Below, piece by piece: positions 1 to 7,074 of a DNA stretch of 25,355 nt. Every line of letters starts with the position of its first letter. The first letter of the stretch is position 1. The stretch is from positions 1 to 25,355 of the forward strand of contig CAJKSP010000035.1 in assembly GCA_905202595.1 (NCBI GenBank). Direction: 5' to 3'. The position numbers and the translations under genes were made by a program. Origin of the DNA: an uncultured Sutterella sp. (lineage in GTDB: Bacteria > Pseudomonadota > Gammaproteobacteria > Burkholderiales > Burkholderiaceae_F). The notes under the pieces were generated by a model that searched no databases, had not been told where the DNA came from, and was given only the letters and a program-made list of their open reading frames with translations.

Positions 1-54
1 GAGCCCCCTCTGGGGTAACAATAAAGCTTCCCGCTTCAGCGGGGAGTTGCTTAC
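1..54. mobile_element. Partial right end of an IS200/IS605-type (TnpA/TnpB) element
   Basis: The first bases hold two hairpins, CCCC-TCT-GGGG (about 5-15) and a stem of eight pairs, CTTCCCGC/GCGGGGAG with loop TTCA (27-46, one G-T pair), followed by TTGCTTAC. IS200/IS605 right ends typically carry such a subterminal hairpin with a TTCA-like loop, shortly before the cleavage point, and lack terminal inverted repeats and target duplications. Flavoprotein coding sequence begins directly afterwards. The assignment comes from remembered resemblance. The transposase or TnpB gene would lie outside the window, so the element and its exact end (about 46-54) are unproven. A sequencing contig that stops in a multicopy element would produce this picture. 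Confidence 0.5.
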
Positions 55-1369
55 GGAAGGCAGCTACGGCGTCGAAAGCTTCATGGCCAAGGAAAAGGGC
101 GTGACGCTCACGAAGCAGAAGGCTTTCTCCGACATGGCCGCCTACCATCACTGGCGCATCAACGCCCCGCTCGTCAAGAAGTTCGTCGACCTCTCCGGCG
201 ACACGATTCAGTGGGTCTGGGACCACGGCGTTCACTGGAAGGAAGTGAAGACGGCCTGGCGCAACAAGAAGGACCTCACCTGGCACATCTATCCGAGCGC
301 GGGCTCGCTGCCGAAGGCCATGGTCGAGCAGTTCAAGGCCAAGGGCGGCACGCTTCTCCTCAACACCCCGGGCAAGAAGCTCATCTATGAAAACGGCGTC
401 GTGAAGGGCGTTGAAGCCGTCGATACGAAGACGGGCGAAAAGGTGACGGTCAACGCGAAGAACGTCATTCTCGCGACGGGCGGCTACAACTTCGACACCG
501 ATCTCGTCAAGAAGACCACCGGCATCGACATGATCCCGGTCGGCGCGCCGGGCCGCACGGGCGACGGCATCAAGATGGCGTTTGCCGTGGGCGCCGTGGG
601 CGACAACATGGGCCCGATGATGATTAACGGCGCCTTCATGCCTGCCGAAGGCGAAGCGATCTGCAACGGCCCCAACAAGGAAGTCCGCGCGCTCTTCCGC
701 CAGGGCCTCCTCTATGTCGACGGCACGGGCAACCGCTTCTTCGACGAGGAGCTCACGATCGACTGGCCGACGGCTTCGAACGCCATTGCGCGCTCGGGCG
801 AGTGGACCTACATCGTCTTTGACGAAAAGACGAAGAAGGAAATCGAGACGGAAGGCAAGGGCTACCTCAATCCGTGCGGCAACTTCATTCTCCGCGGCCA
901 GCGCGCCACGCAGCTCGACGAGCTCCTGAAGGCCAACGAAAAGAAGGGCAACGTCTTCATCGGCCAGACGATTGAAGAAGTGGCGAAGAAGGCCGGCATG
1001 GATCCGCAGATCCTGAAGGCTTCCTGCGACAACATCACGAAGTACGCCCGCCAGGGCCGCGACGATCAGTTCGGCAAGGATCCGTACTATCTGCGCGAAG
1101 TGGCGACGGGCCCCTTCTACATCGTGCGCGGCAAGCTCAATACGCTCACGTCGCTTAACGGCGTGAAGGTCACCTCCGACCTGCAGGTCGTCGACAAGAA
1201 CGACCACGTCATCCCGGGCCTCTATGCCATCGGTCATGACGCGGGCGGCGTCTATGGCGACTCCTACGACCTGAAGGTGGGCGAAGGCACGGCCTCGTCG
1301 TTCGCCATCAATTCGGCCCGCCTCGCCGTGATGCACATCCTCTCTGAATCGAAGGATCAGAAGAAGTAA
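47..1369 (+). CDS. FAD-dependent oxidoreductase (fumarate reductase/flavocytochrome c flavoprotein family), 5'-truncated
   Basis: About 440 residues of the FAD_binding_2 (succinate dehydrogenase/fumarate reductase flavoprotein) family. Visible are the family's middle strand VILATGGYNF, the GAPGRTGDGIKMA segment and the C-terminal FAD-contact IPGLYAIGHDAGG. The N-terminal GxGxxG dinucleotide fold, any signal peptide and any FMN domain are absent. The reading frame is open leftwards to base 2 but runs through the hairpins of the putative IS end, so the TTG at 47 is only a nominal start with no ribosome-binding site. The gene is probably interrupted by the insertion. The substrate motifs of fumarate reductases are also not kept: the TTRD proton-donor region reads TIDWP, and the HHTMGG and HGxNRLGGN segments are replaced by LNTLTS and GVYGDSYDLKVGEG. 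The natural substrate is therefore not fumarate and is unknown. Codon use is strongly GC-ending. A terminator follows 28 bases after the stop. Confidence 0.8.
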   Translation: MLTEGSYGVESFMAKEKGVTLTKQKAFSDMAAYHHWRINAPLVKKFVDLSGDTIQWVWDHGVHWKEVKTAWRNKKDLTWHIYPSAGSLPKAMVEQFKAKGGTLLLNTPGKKLIYENGVVKGVEAVDTKTGEKVTVNAKNVILATGGYNFDTDLVKKTTGIDMIPVGAPGRTGDGIKMAFAVGAVGDNMGPMMINGAFMPAEGEAICNGPNKEVRALFRQGLLYVDGTGNRFFDEELTIDWPTASNAIARSGEWTYIVFDEKTKKEIETEGKGYLNPCGNFILRGQRATQLDELLKANEKKGNVFIGQTIEEVAKKAGMDPQILKASCDNITKYARQGRDDQFGKDPYYLREVATGPFYIVRGKLNTLTSLNGVKVTSDLQVVDKNDHVIPGLYAIGHDAGGVYGDSYDLKVGEGTASSFAINSARLAVMHILSESKDQKK

Positions 1370-1397
1370 TTCTTTCTCTTTTCTTTTGAGAACAGTT

Positions 1398-1439
1398 GAA
1401 GCCGCTGCGCTCCTTGAGGAGCGCGGCGGCTTCTTTTTT
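1398..1439 (+). terminator. Rho-independent terminator of the first flavoprotein gene
   Basis: GAAGCCGC-T-GCGCTCC pairs with GGAGCGC-G-GCGGCTTC around a TTGA loop, followed by six T. It is a very stable stem placed directly after the stop at 1369. Confidence 0.9.
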
Positions 1440-1490
1440 CGGGTCTGAGCAGACTGCTCAAGTGCTGAACCCATGAAGCTTCTTCGGGTA

Positions 1491-1521
1491 AAAACCGATC
1501 TTCAGGTCGGTTTTATTTTTT
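1491..1521 (+). terminator. Second hairpin with T tract in the leader upstream of urdA
   Basis: AAAACCGA pairs perfectly with TCGGTTTT around an 8-base loop and is followed by ATTTTTTT. A-rich and T-rich flanks would let it act in both directions. It ends about 55 bases before the urdA start, so it could be a backup terminator or an attenuator for urdA. A TATAAG hexamer at 1531-1536 could be a -10 element, but no convincing -35 is seen. Confidence 0.5.
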
Positions 1522-1576
1522 AGACTCTTTTATAAGTTCTTGGCATTTGCCCAGAGCAGAAATGGAGAGATCAGTC

Positions 1577-3343
1577 ATGAAGAAGTCTGCTTGGACGCTT
1601 GCAGCAGTGGCTGCTGCCGTTGCCGCTGCCATGTCCCCCGTTTCAGCTGAGTCAGTTACCACGGAGGGCGTCGGCGTTGGAAAGCACGGCGACATCGTTG
1701 CGGCCGTGACTTTTGACGGCGGAAAAATTCAGAAGATTGAAATTCTCAAATCGCATGAGAATCCTGTGCTGGCCGCACGCGTCTTCACTGACATGAAAGA
1801 TGCGATGGTTGCGAACAATACAGCGGACATTGACGCCGTCGCCGGCGCGACGCTGTCTTCCGAAGGGCTGATTGCTGCCGTGAAGGATGCCGCGAAGAAA
1901 GCCGGCGTCGTGCTGGCAGCCGGAGTGCCGCTGCAGAAGCCGCAGTCGGCTGTGCCGGCAGAAAGCCGCTACGATGTGGTTGTAATCGGCTCCGGCGGTG
2001 CCGGCTTCTCTGCAGCGATTACTGCCAAGGACAAGGGCGCGAGCGTCGTCATTTTGGAAAAGATGCCGAATGTCGGCGGCAATTCGCTCATTTCCGGAGC
2101 TGAAATGGCGGCGGCAGGAAATTGGCTGCAGCCGAAGCTCGGCATCACGGACGATTCCGTCGAGCTTCACTATCAGGACACGATGAAGGGCGGCGACAAC
2201 AAAGGCGATCCTGCCGTCGTTCGCACTTTGGTGGAAAATGCGCTTCCTGCGGCGGAATGGTGCCGCGATGTAATCGGCGTTGAGTTTGAAGACAATCTTT
2301 TCTGGTTCGGCGGCCATTCAAAGAAGCGCTCCCTTATTCCGAAGGGGGCAACAGGCACGGAGTTCATCAAAAAGTTTTCTGCCGCAGCTGAAGCGCGTCA
2401 TATTCCCATCATTACAGGCATGAAGGCCGAGTCGCTCGTGAAGAACGCCAATGGACGCATTGTGGGCGTCAAGGCGACGATGGACGGCAAGGATTATCAA
2501 TTCCTGGCGAACCGCGGCGTCGTCATCGCGACAGGCGGCTTCTCTGCCAACGTCAAGATGCGCGAAGAAGCCAATTCTTTCTACGGCGCAGGCTTCAAGA
2601 CGACGAATATGCCCGGCGCGACAGGCGACGGCATTGTCATGGGCGTCAAAGCGGGCGGCGAAGCGGTGAATATGGGCTACATCCAGACCTATCCGATGTG
2701 CGATCCGATATCTGGCGCCATTGAGCTCATTGACGATGCCCGATTTGAGGGCGCGATTCTAGTCAATCAGGAAGGCAAGCGTTTTGTTGAGGAGCTTGAG
2801 CGGCGCGACGTCATGAGCAAGGCGATCCTTGAGCAGACGGGGCAGTACTGCTATGCGCTCTTCAACGGCGCCATTGAAAAGAAGTCGCATGCGGTGACGA
2901 ATCACCAGGATGAAGTCGAGGTATTCACTAAAGCAGGCATCCTTCATCGAGCGGAGACGCTTGACGAGCTGGCCGCCTATTTCAAGATTCCGGCCGATGC
3001 GCTCAAGGCGACGGTTGCTCGCGTGAACGAATTTGCCAAGACCGGCAAGGATCTTGACTTCAATTACCGAGGCCGCTTTGTCGATCTTTCCACGGGACCT
3101 TATTGGATGTATCGCGGCGTGCCGAGCGTGCACCACACGATGGGCGGCCTGCGCATCAATCCCAAGGCGCAGGTGCTGACGCCGGAAGGCAAGCCCATTC
3201 CAGGTCTCTGGGCGGCGGGCGAAGTGACAGGCTGCACGCACGGCACAAACCGCCTTGGAAGCAATGCCTATGCAGACATCATTGTCTTCGGACGCATTGC
3301 CGGCGCTGAAGCGGCGGCAAATCCTCCTGTGAAGGCGGATTGA
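1577..3343 (+). CDS. urdA: Urocanate reductase (FMN/FAD flavoprotein, periplasmic)
   Basis: 588 residues. A signal peptide (MKKSAW, Ala-rich core, cleavage near VSA-ES at about 24) is followed by an FMN-binding domain with covalent-flavinylation motif DAVAGAT (Thr92 the expected FMN site), then an FAD domain starting with VVVIGSGGAG (about 134-143) and ending in AAGEVTG. The start at 1577 has GGAGAG at 1564-1569; an earlier in-frame ATG at 1547 would delay the signal peptide. From family knowledge, Shewanella UrdA uses Tyr373 and Asp388 for the imidazole ring, Arg411 as proton donor, and His520 and Arg560 for the carboxylate. Here Tyr372, Asp387, Arg410, His519 and Arg559 lie at exactly the same spacing. 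Fumarate reductases have His at the Tyr position. The expected reaction is urocanate to imidazole propionate, an anaerobic respiratory step. No heme motif is present, so the electron donor must be another protein. ApbE and hut genes are not in the window. Third codon positions look less GC-rich than in the preceding gene. Confidence 0.82.
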   Translation: MKKSAWTLAAVAAAVAAAMSPVSAESVTTEGVGVGKHGDIVAAVTFDGGKIQKIEILKSHENPVLAARVFTDMKDAMVANNTADIDAVAGATLSSEGLIAAVKDAAKKAGVVLAAGVPLQKPQSAVPAESRYDVVVIGSGGAGFSAAITAKDKGASVVILEKMPNVGGNSLISGAEMAAAGNWLQPKLGITDDSVELHYQDTMKGGDNKGDPAVVRTLVENALPAAEWCRDVIGVEFEDNLFWFGGHSKKRSLIPKGATGTEFIKKFSAAAEARHIPIITGMKAESLVKNANGRIVGVKATMDGKDYQFLANRGVVIATGGFSANVKMREEANSFYGAGFKTTNMPGATGDGIVMGVKAGGEAVNMGYIQTYPMCDPISGAIELIDDARFEGAILVNQEGKRFVEELERRDVMSKAILEQTGQYCYALFNGAIEKKSHAVTNHQDEVEVFTKAGILHRAETLDELAAYFKIPADALKATVARVNEFAKTGKDLDFNYRGRFVDLSTGPYWMYRGVPSVHHTMGGLRINPKAQVLTPEGKPIPGLWAAGEVTGCTHGTNRLGSNAYADIIVFGRIAGAEAAANPPVKAD

Positions 3344-3379
3344 GACGCCGCTGTGAACCGATCTGAGGCATGATGAAAG

Positions 3380-3428
3380 GCGCTGCATCGGCCGGATGCG
3401 CATCCGGCGATGCGGCGTCTTTTGTTTT
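3380..3428 (+). terminator. Terminator downstream of urdA
   Basis: A long dyad (GCGCTGCATCGGCCGGATG against CATCCGGCGATGCGGCGTC, few mismatches, 2-base loop) ends in TCTTTTGTTTT. It lies 37 bases after the urdA stop and before the TetR gene, which implies separate transcription of the regulator. Confidence 0.85.
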
Positions 3429-3460
3429 GCTGATCGCATTGTGGGAGGTCCGTTCTGCCA

Positions 3461-4093
3461 ATGCCTGTCTTTGCCAAAGGGCGGGAAAGCCGCCGCGCCA
3501 TGCTTGCAGCGGCCCGCGCGCTGCTTCTTGAAGGCGGCGTCGAAGCTGTCGCTCATGCGGCTGTCGCCGAACGTCTCGGCATGAGCAAAAGCGCGGTCCT
3601 TTATCACTTTCCGACGAAGCGTGCGCTCTGGGAGGGGCTGGTCGGCGAATACGTCGAGCATCTGGAGCAGGAAAAGGCGGCGCATGAGGCGCCTTGGATT
3701 GCAGCAGGATTTACGCCGGGCGAGGCGGTGCTGCCGGGCATGTGCTGCTGGTATGCATCCTTTCGACAGAATCGGGAAGGCTGGGTAGACGTAGGAGCCA
3801 ATCTCATCGGCTTTGCGAGGCATGATGCTGCGCTGATCGAGCCGATCAGGCGCTGGTATCGCAGGCTCTATGCGGAGCTGGAAGCTTCCGGACTGGAAAA
3901 ATTGGCCGCTTTTGCAGCGATGATGGCATTTGACGGCTTTTTCAATGCGACAAAGCTGGGCATTTTGGTGCTTTCGCCAGATGACGCCGATGCGGTAGCG
4001 CGCCGAGTGCTTCTGGCGGCTTTTCAGAGCCGCCCAGCTCGCCTGGCGGTCATTGAACGCTTCTTTTCGTGCGAAAGCCGCAAGCCAAGCTGA
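3461..4093 (+). CDS. TetR/AcrR family transcriptional regulator
   Basis: 210 residues, typical TetR length. The N-terminal DNA-binding domain (about 8-55) shows the helix-turn-helix VEAVAHAAVAERLGMSKSAVLYHF followed by PTKRALWEGLV, the family's usual end of helix 4. The C-terminal half is helical and divergent, as expected for a ligand and dimer domain; no ligand can be read from it. The ATG at 3461 is preceded by GGGAGG at 3443-3448, spaced somewhat far (12 bases). It follows urdA on the same strand behind a terminator and faces the molybdoenzyme gene convergently. Either urdA or the molybdoenzyme is a plausible target, but no operator was matched to it. Confidence 0.88.
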   Translation: MPVFAKGRESRRAMLAAARALLLEGGVEAVAHAAVAERLGMSKSAVLYHFPTKRALWEGLVGEYVEHLEQEKAAHEAPWIAAGFTPGEAVLPGMCCWYASFRQNREGWVDVGANLIGFARHDAALIEPIRRWYRRLYAELEASGLEKLAAFAAMMAFDGFFNATKLGILVLSPDDADAVARRVLLAAFQSRPARLAVIERFFSCESRKPS

Positions 4094-4201
4094 TAGACGG
4101 TTAACGGGCAATGCAATGAGATTGGCGCGCCAGCAGGCGTTTCAGCTGGGCATCCGAGCAGATGCGGCTGTATTTTGAGCGCAGAGACCGCGGCTGGAAT
4201 A

Positions 4202-4250
4202 CAAAAAACAGCCGCCCGACGGAGATGAAAGACATTCCGTCAGACGGCTG
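4202..4250 (-). terminator. Terminator of the molybdoenzyme gene (minus strand)
   Basis: Read on the minus strand, CAGCCGTCTGACGGA pairs with TCCGTCGGGCGGCTG (two mismatches, 12-base loop) and is followed by TTTTTTGT. It lies about 45 bases beyond the stop of the reductase gene. The 4094-4201 stretch between it and the TetR stop holds nothing recognisable. Confidence 0.85.
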
Positions 4251-4295
4251 TGCGCAGACAGCGATTGCAGAGCAGGCTCGCCCGCTCCCTCCTAG

Positions 4296-6833
4296 TTAGG
4301 CGCGCTTTTCTTCAGGCGCATTGAAGACGGAGACCTTCGGCAGGTCGCCCGTCCACTTTTCAACCTGCACGAGCGCCGTGGAGGCGATGTTGCCGCAGGC
4401 GAGGCTCGACGTCGGCTCGTCCATCGTGAGGGTGTTGGAGTTGCCGTGCACGTCGACCCAGCCCTTGGCCGTCTGCTGCGGGTCGTACCAGGCGCCGTGG
4501 TGAAGCACGACGACGCCGGGCATCACGCGCTCGGTGACGTAGGCGCCGGCCATGGCGGCGCCGCGGCCGTTCTTCACGAGCACCACGTCGCCATTCTGGA
4601 TGCCGCGGGACTTGGCGTCGGCCGGGTTGATCCAAAGCGGCTCGCGGCCTTCGATGCAGGCGAGGTCGTGCGAGACGGTGCCGTCAAGCTGCGAGTGCAT
4701 GCGGTAGCGGCTCTTGCAGGCCATGAGCGCAAGCGGCGTTTCGGCGGTCTTCGTGTTGACGCCTTCCGTCGGCTCGAGGTAGCTCGGATGCGCCGGGCAG
4801 TCCTTGTAGCCGTAGCTTTCGATCTTGGGCGAATAGAGCTGAATGAGGCCGCTTTCGGTCGCGAGCGGGTTGGCCTTCGGATCCTTGCGGAAGTCGGCGA
4901 AGGCGACGTAGTCGCGGTCCTTGGCCTTGACGTCGAAGAGCACGTAGCCCTTCTTCCAGAAGGCGTCGAAGTCCGGGAGCTTCACGCCCATGCGCGCGCC
5001 GAAGGCGCGGGATTCGCCGTAGAGGCGCTTGATCCAGCCCATTTCGTCGAGGCCTTCCGTAAAGGCCTTCTCGACGCCGAGGCGCTTCGCGAGCTCGCTG
5101 AAGATCCAATAGTCGCTCTTGGCTTCCCACTGCGGCTCGATCGCCTGCTGCATCGCGACGATGCCGTCGTTCGAATAGGTGCCGATGTTCGTGATGTCGT
5201 TGTGCTCGAAGACGGTGGCGGCCGGGAAGACGATGTCGGCGTGGCGCGCCGTCGCCGTCCAGACGGTGTCCGTGACGATCACGGCCTCGGGCTTCTTCCA
5301 CGCGCGGCGCAGCTTGTTCGTGTCAGGCTGATGCGTGAAGGGATTGCCGCCCGCCCAGACGATGAGATGCACGTCCGGATAGGTGACCTTGCGGCCGTTG
5401 AAGTCGATGGTCTTGCCCGGATTGAGAATGCAGTCGACGAAGCGCGCCACAGGAATGACGCGGCTGCCCTTCCAGGGCAGGGCCGATTCCTTCACGGGCT
5501 TGACGCCGCCGGAGATGCCGCCGAGGAAGGGGCCGAACGCCGCCGGCGAGCCGCCGCTCGAGTAGTGGTAGTTCGTGCCGATGCCGCAGCCCGGCAGGCC
5601 GATCTGTCCGAGCACGGAGGCGAGCGCGAAGCCCATCCAGTGGGACTGCTCGCCGTACTGAATGCGCTGGATGCCCCAGCCCATCATGATCATCGTGCGG
5701 CGCTGCTTGAGCTCGTGCGCCAGCGCCTTGATGTCTTCGGCCTTGACGCCGCACTTGGATTCGGCCCAGGCGGGCGTCTTTTCGACGCCGTCTTCCTTGC
5801 CGGCGACGTAGTCGAGGAGCTTCTCCCAGCCGAACGTGTGCGTCTTGAGGAATTCGAGGTCGGCTTCCTTCGTGGCGACGAGTTCATGGATCATGCCGAG
5901 CATGAGCGCGCAGTCCGTGCCCGGACGCGGCGCGATCCAGCGGCTATCCAGATATTCGGCCGTGTCGGTCTTGATCGGGTTGATCGAGATCGTCTTCGTG
6001 CCCTTCTCGCGCAGAGCGCGGATGTAGCCCGTGCCGTTGTGCAGCGTCGTGAGCCAGTCGATGTCGTTCGTCACGAGCGGATCGCAGCCCCAGAAGACCA
6101 CGCGCTCGGCATGCTTGAGGACGCTGTCCCACGAGGTCGAGCGCGGATCGCCCGTGCCGACGACGTAGGGAAGAATCTTCGAAATGGCGGCGGTCGAATA
6201 GCTGTTTTCGCAGCCGATGTAGCCGCCGCAGAGGTTGAGGAGGCGGTTCTCGAGGTTGATGGCAGCGTTGACCTTGCCCGTCGACATCCAGCCGTAGGAG
6301 CGGCCGAAGACGGCGGAGGGGCCGTACTCGTCGTAGACACGCTTGATTTCCTTGGCGGCGAGGTCGAGCGCCGTCTCCCAGCTCACGCGCACGAACTTTT
6401 CATCGCCGCGCTTCTCGCGCGAGGCAGGGCCGTCCTTGAGGAAGCCTTCGCGCACCATCGGATAGCGGATGCGCGCAGGCGAGTAGGGCAGCTGGCAGAG
6501 GCCGTTCAGGTTGATCGACGGCGCATAGTCGTGCTCGAAGGGCCGGACCTGCACGAGCTTGCCGCCAGCAACGTGGGCGCGCACGACGCCCCAGCGCGCC
6601 GCCGTGATGACGTCGCCTGTGTTGATGGTGGACTTGCCGAGGCTGAAGGTGCCCGTGAGCGACAGGTCGTTTTCAGCGGGCGCCGGGAAGCGCGCAGCGC
6701 TAGCCTGAGCGGCGGGGTAGCCGGGGTGTGCGGCGGCTTTGGCGGGCTTTGCTTCGGCTGCGCCGGCAGGAAGGGCGGCAGCAGCCGCAGAAGCGGCGGC
6801 GGCGCTGAAGAGCTCGCGGCGAGTAATCGTCAT
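4296..6833 (-). CDS. Tat-exported molybdopterin oxidoreductase, TMAO/DMSO (N-/S-oxide) reductase family
   Basis: 845 residues. The N-terminus TRRELF followed by an Ala-rich stretch is a twin-arginine signal, so the enzyme is folded in the cytoplasm with its bis-MGD cofactor and exported. No [4Fe-4S] cysteine motif precedes the catalytic domain. The segment FGRSYGWMSTGK carries the expected Ser ligand to Mo (Ser184), placing it with TorA, TorZ, BisC and periplasmic DMSO reductase rather than Cys- or Asp-ligated relatives. Further family landmarks are YSTAAISKILPYVVG, WGCDPL, RPGTDCALMLG, GWGIQRIQYGEQSHWM, VWAGGNPFTHQPD and the C-terminal HGNSNTLTMDEPTSSLA. It would act as a terminal reductase for TMAO, methionine or biotin sulfoxides, or a similar oxide; the exact substrate cannot be read. 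Neither a TorC/TorY cytochrome nor a TorD chaperone is adjacent. The ATG is preceded by AAAGGA at 9-10 bases. GC is high. Confidence 0.9.
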   Translation of the reverse strand: MTITRRELFSAAAASAAAAALPAGAAEAKPAKAAAHPGYPAAQASAARFPAPAENDLSLTGTFSLGKSTINTGDVITAARWGVVRAHVAGGKLVQVRPFEHDYAPSINLNGLCQLPYSPARIRYPMVREGFLKDGPASREKRGDEKFVRVSWETALDLAAKEIKRVYDEYGPSAVFGRSYGWMSTGKVNAAINLENRLLNLCGGYIGCENSYSTAAISKILPYVVGTGDPRSTSWDSVLKHAERVVFWGCDPLVTNDIDWLTTLHNGTGYIRALREKGTKTISINPIKTDTAEYLDSRWIAPRPGTDCALMLGMIHELVATKEADLEFLKTHTFGWEKLLDYVAGKEDGVEKTPAWAESKCGVKAEDIKALAHELKQRRTMIMMGWGIQRIQYGEQSHWMGFALASVLGQIGLPGCGIGTNYHYSSGGSPAAFGPFLGGISGGVKPVKESALPWKGSRVIPVARFVDCILNPGKTIDFNGRKVTYPDVHLIVWAGGNPFTHQPDTNKLRRAWKKPEAVIVTDTVWTATARHADIVFPAATVFEHNDITNIGTYSNDGIVAMQQAIEPQWEAKSDYWIFSELAKRLGVEKAFTEGLDEMGWIKRLYGESRAFGARMGVKLPDFDAFWKKGYVLFDVKAKDRDYVAFADFRKDPKANPLATESGLIQLYSPKIESYGYKDCPAHPSYLEPTEGVNTKTAETPLALMACKSRYRMHSQLDGTVSHDLACIEGREPLWINPADAKSRGIQNGDVVLVKNGRGAAMAGAYVTERVMPGVVVLHHGAWYDPQQTAKGWVDVHGNSNTLTMDEPTSSLACGNIASTALVQVEKWTGDLPKVSVFNAPEEKRA

Positions 6834-6925
6834 AGTTCGTGATCCTTTTTTATGAGAGCCCGCAGGCGGCAGCGGCGTCCAAGGCGCGCGGCCTGCAGCT
6901 TTCTGCGGGCAGAAGCCGAAAATGT

Positions 6926-6943
6926 GCTTGGCTTAGCCCAAGC
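6926..6943. promoter_or_regulatory. 18-bp dyad upstream of the molybdoenzyme gene (possible operator)
   Basis: GCTTGG-CTTAGC-CCAAGC is a perfect 6-base inverted repeat about 95 bases upstream of the reductase start, in a 241-base gap that otherwise contains no gene. The position and symmetry suit a dimeric regulator, but no known consensus is matched. Confidence 0.3.
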
Positions 6944-7074
6944 GTTTGCGCCTTTATGCTAGCCGAGCTTGAAATCGCCGAGCGCCGGCGGAGCAGGGGT
7001 TTTGAGTATGCTCATGAGAGCCGCTTTTTTGTAAACGGATCGGATCGCAGATTAAGCGGGCCGCGTGGACGAAA

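Noticed and set aside
15..54. Integron attC-like site at the left edge
   Set aside because: The imperfect dyad (GTAACAA against TTGCTTAC) does not give RYYYAAC/GTTRRRY core sites; the IS200/IS605 right-end pattern fits better.
1547..1576. Earlier urdA start at the ATG at 1547 or 1562
   Set aside because: Either start would place ten or five charged residues before a normal signal peptide, while GGAGAG is well placed for the ATG at 1577.
2759..4111. 450-codon minus-strand frame across the urdA end and TetR gene
   Set aside because: It crosses a strong terminator and two well-supported genes and has no recognisable domain or ribosome-binding site.
4446..6842. 798-codon open frame on the plus strand opposite the molybdoenzyme gene
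   Set aside because: It is an antisense shadow in GC-rich coding DNA: low-complexity Arg/Ala/Val/Asp composition, no domain, and the minus-strand frame has complete family motifs.
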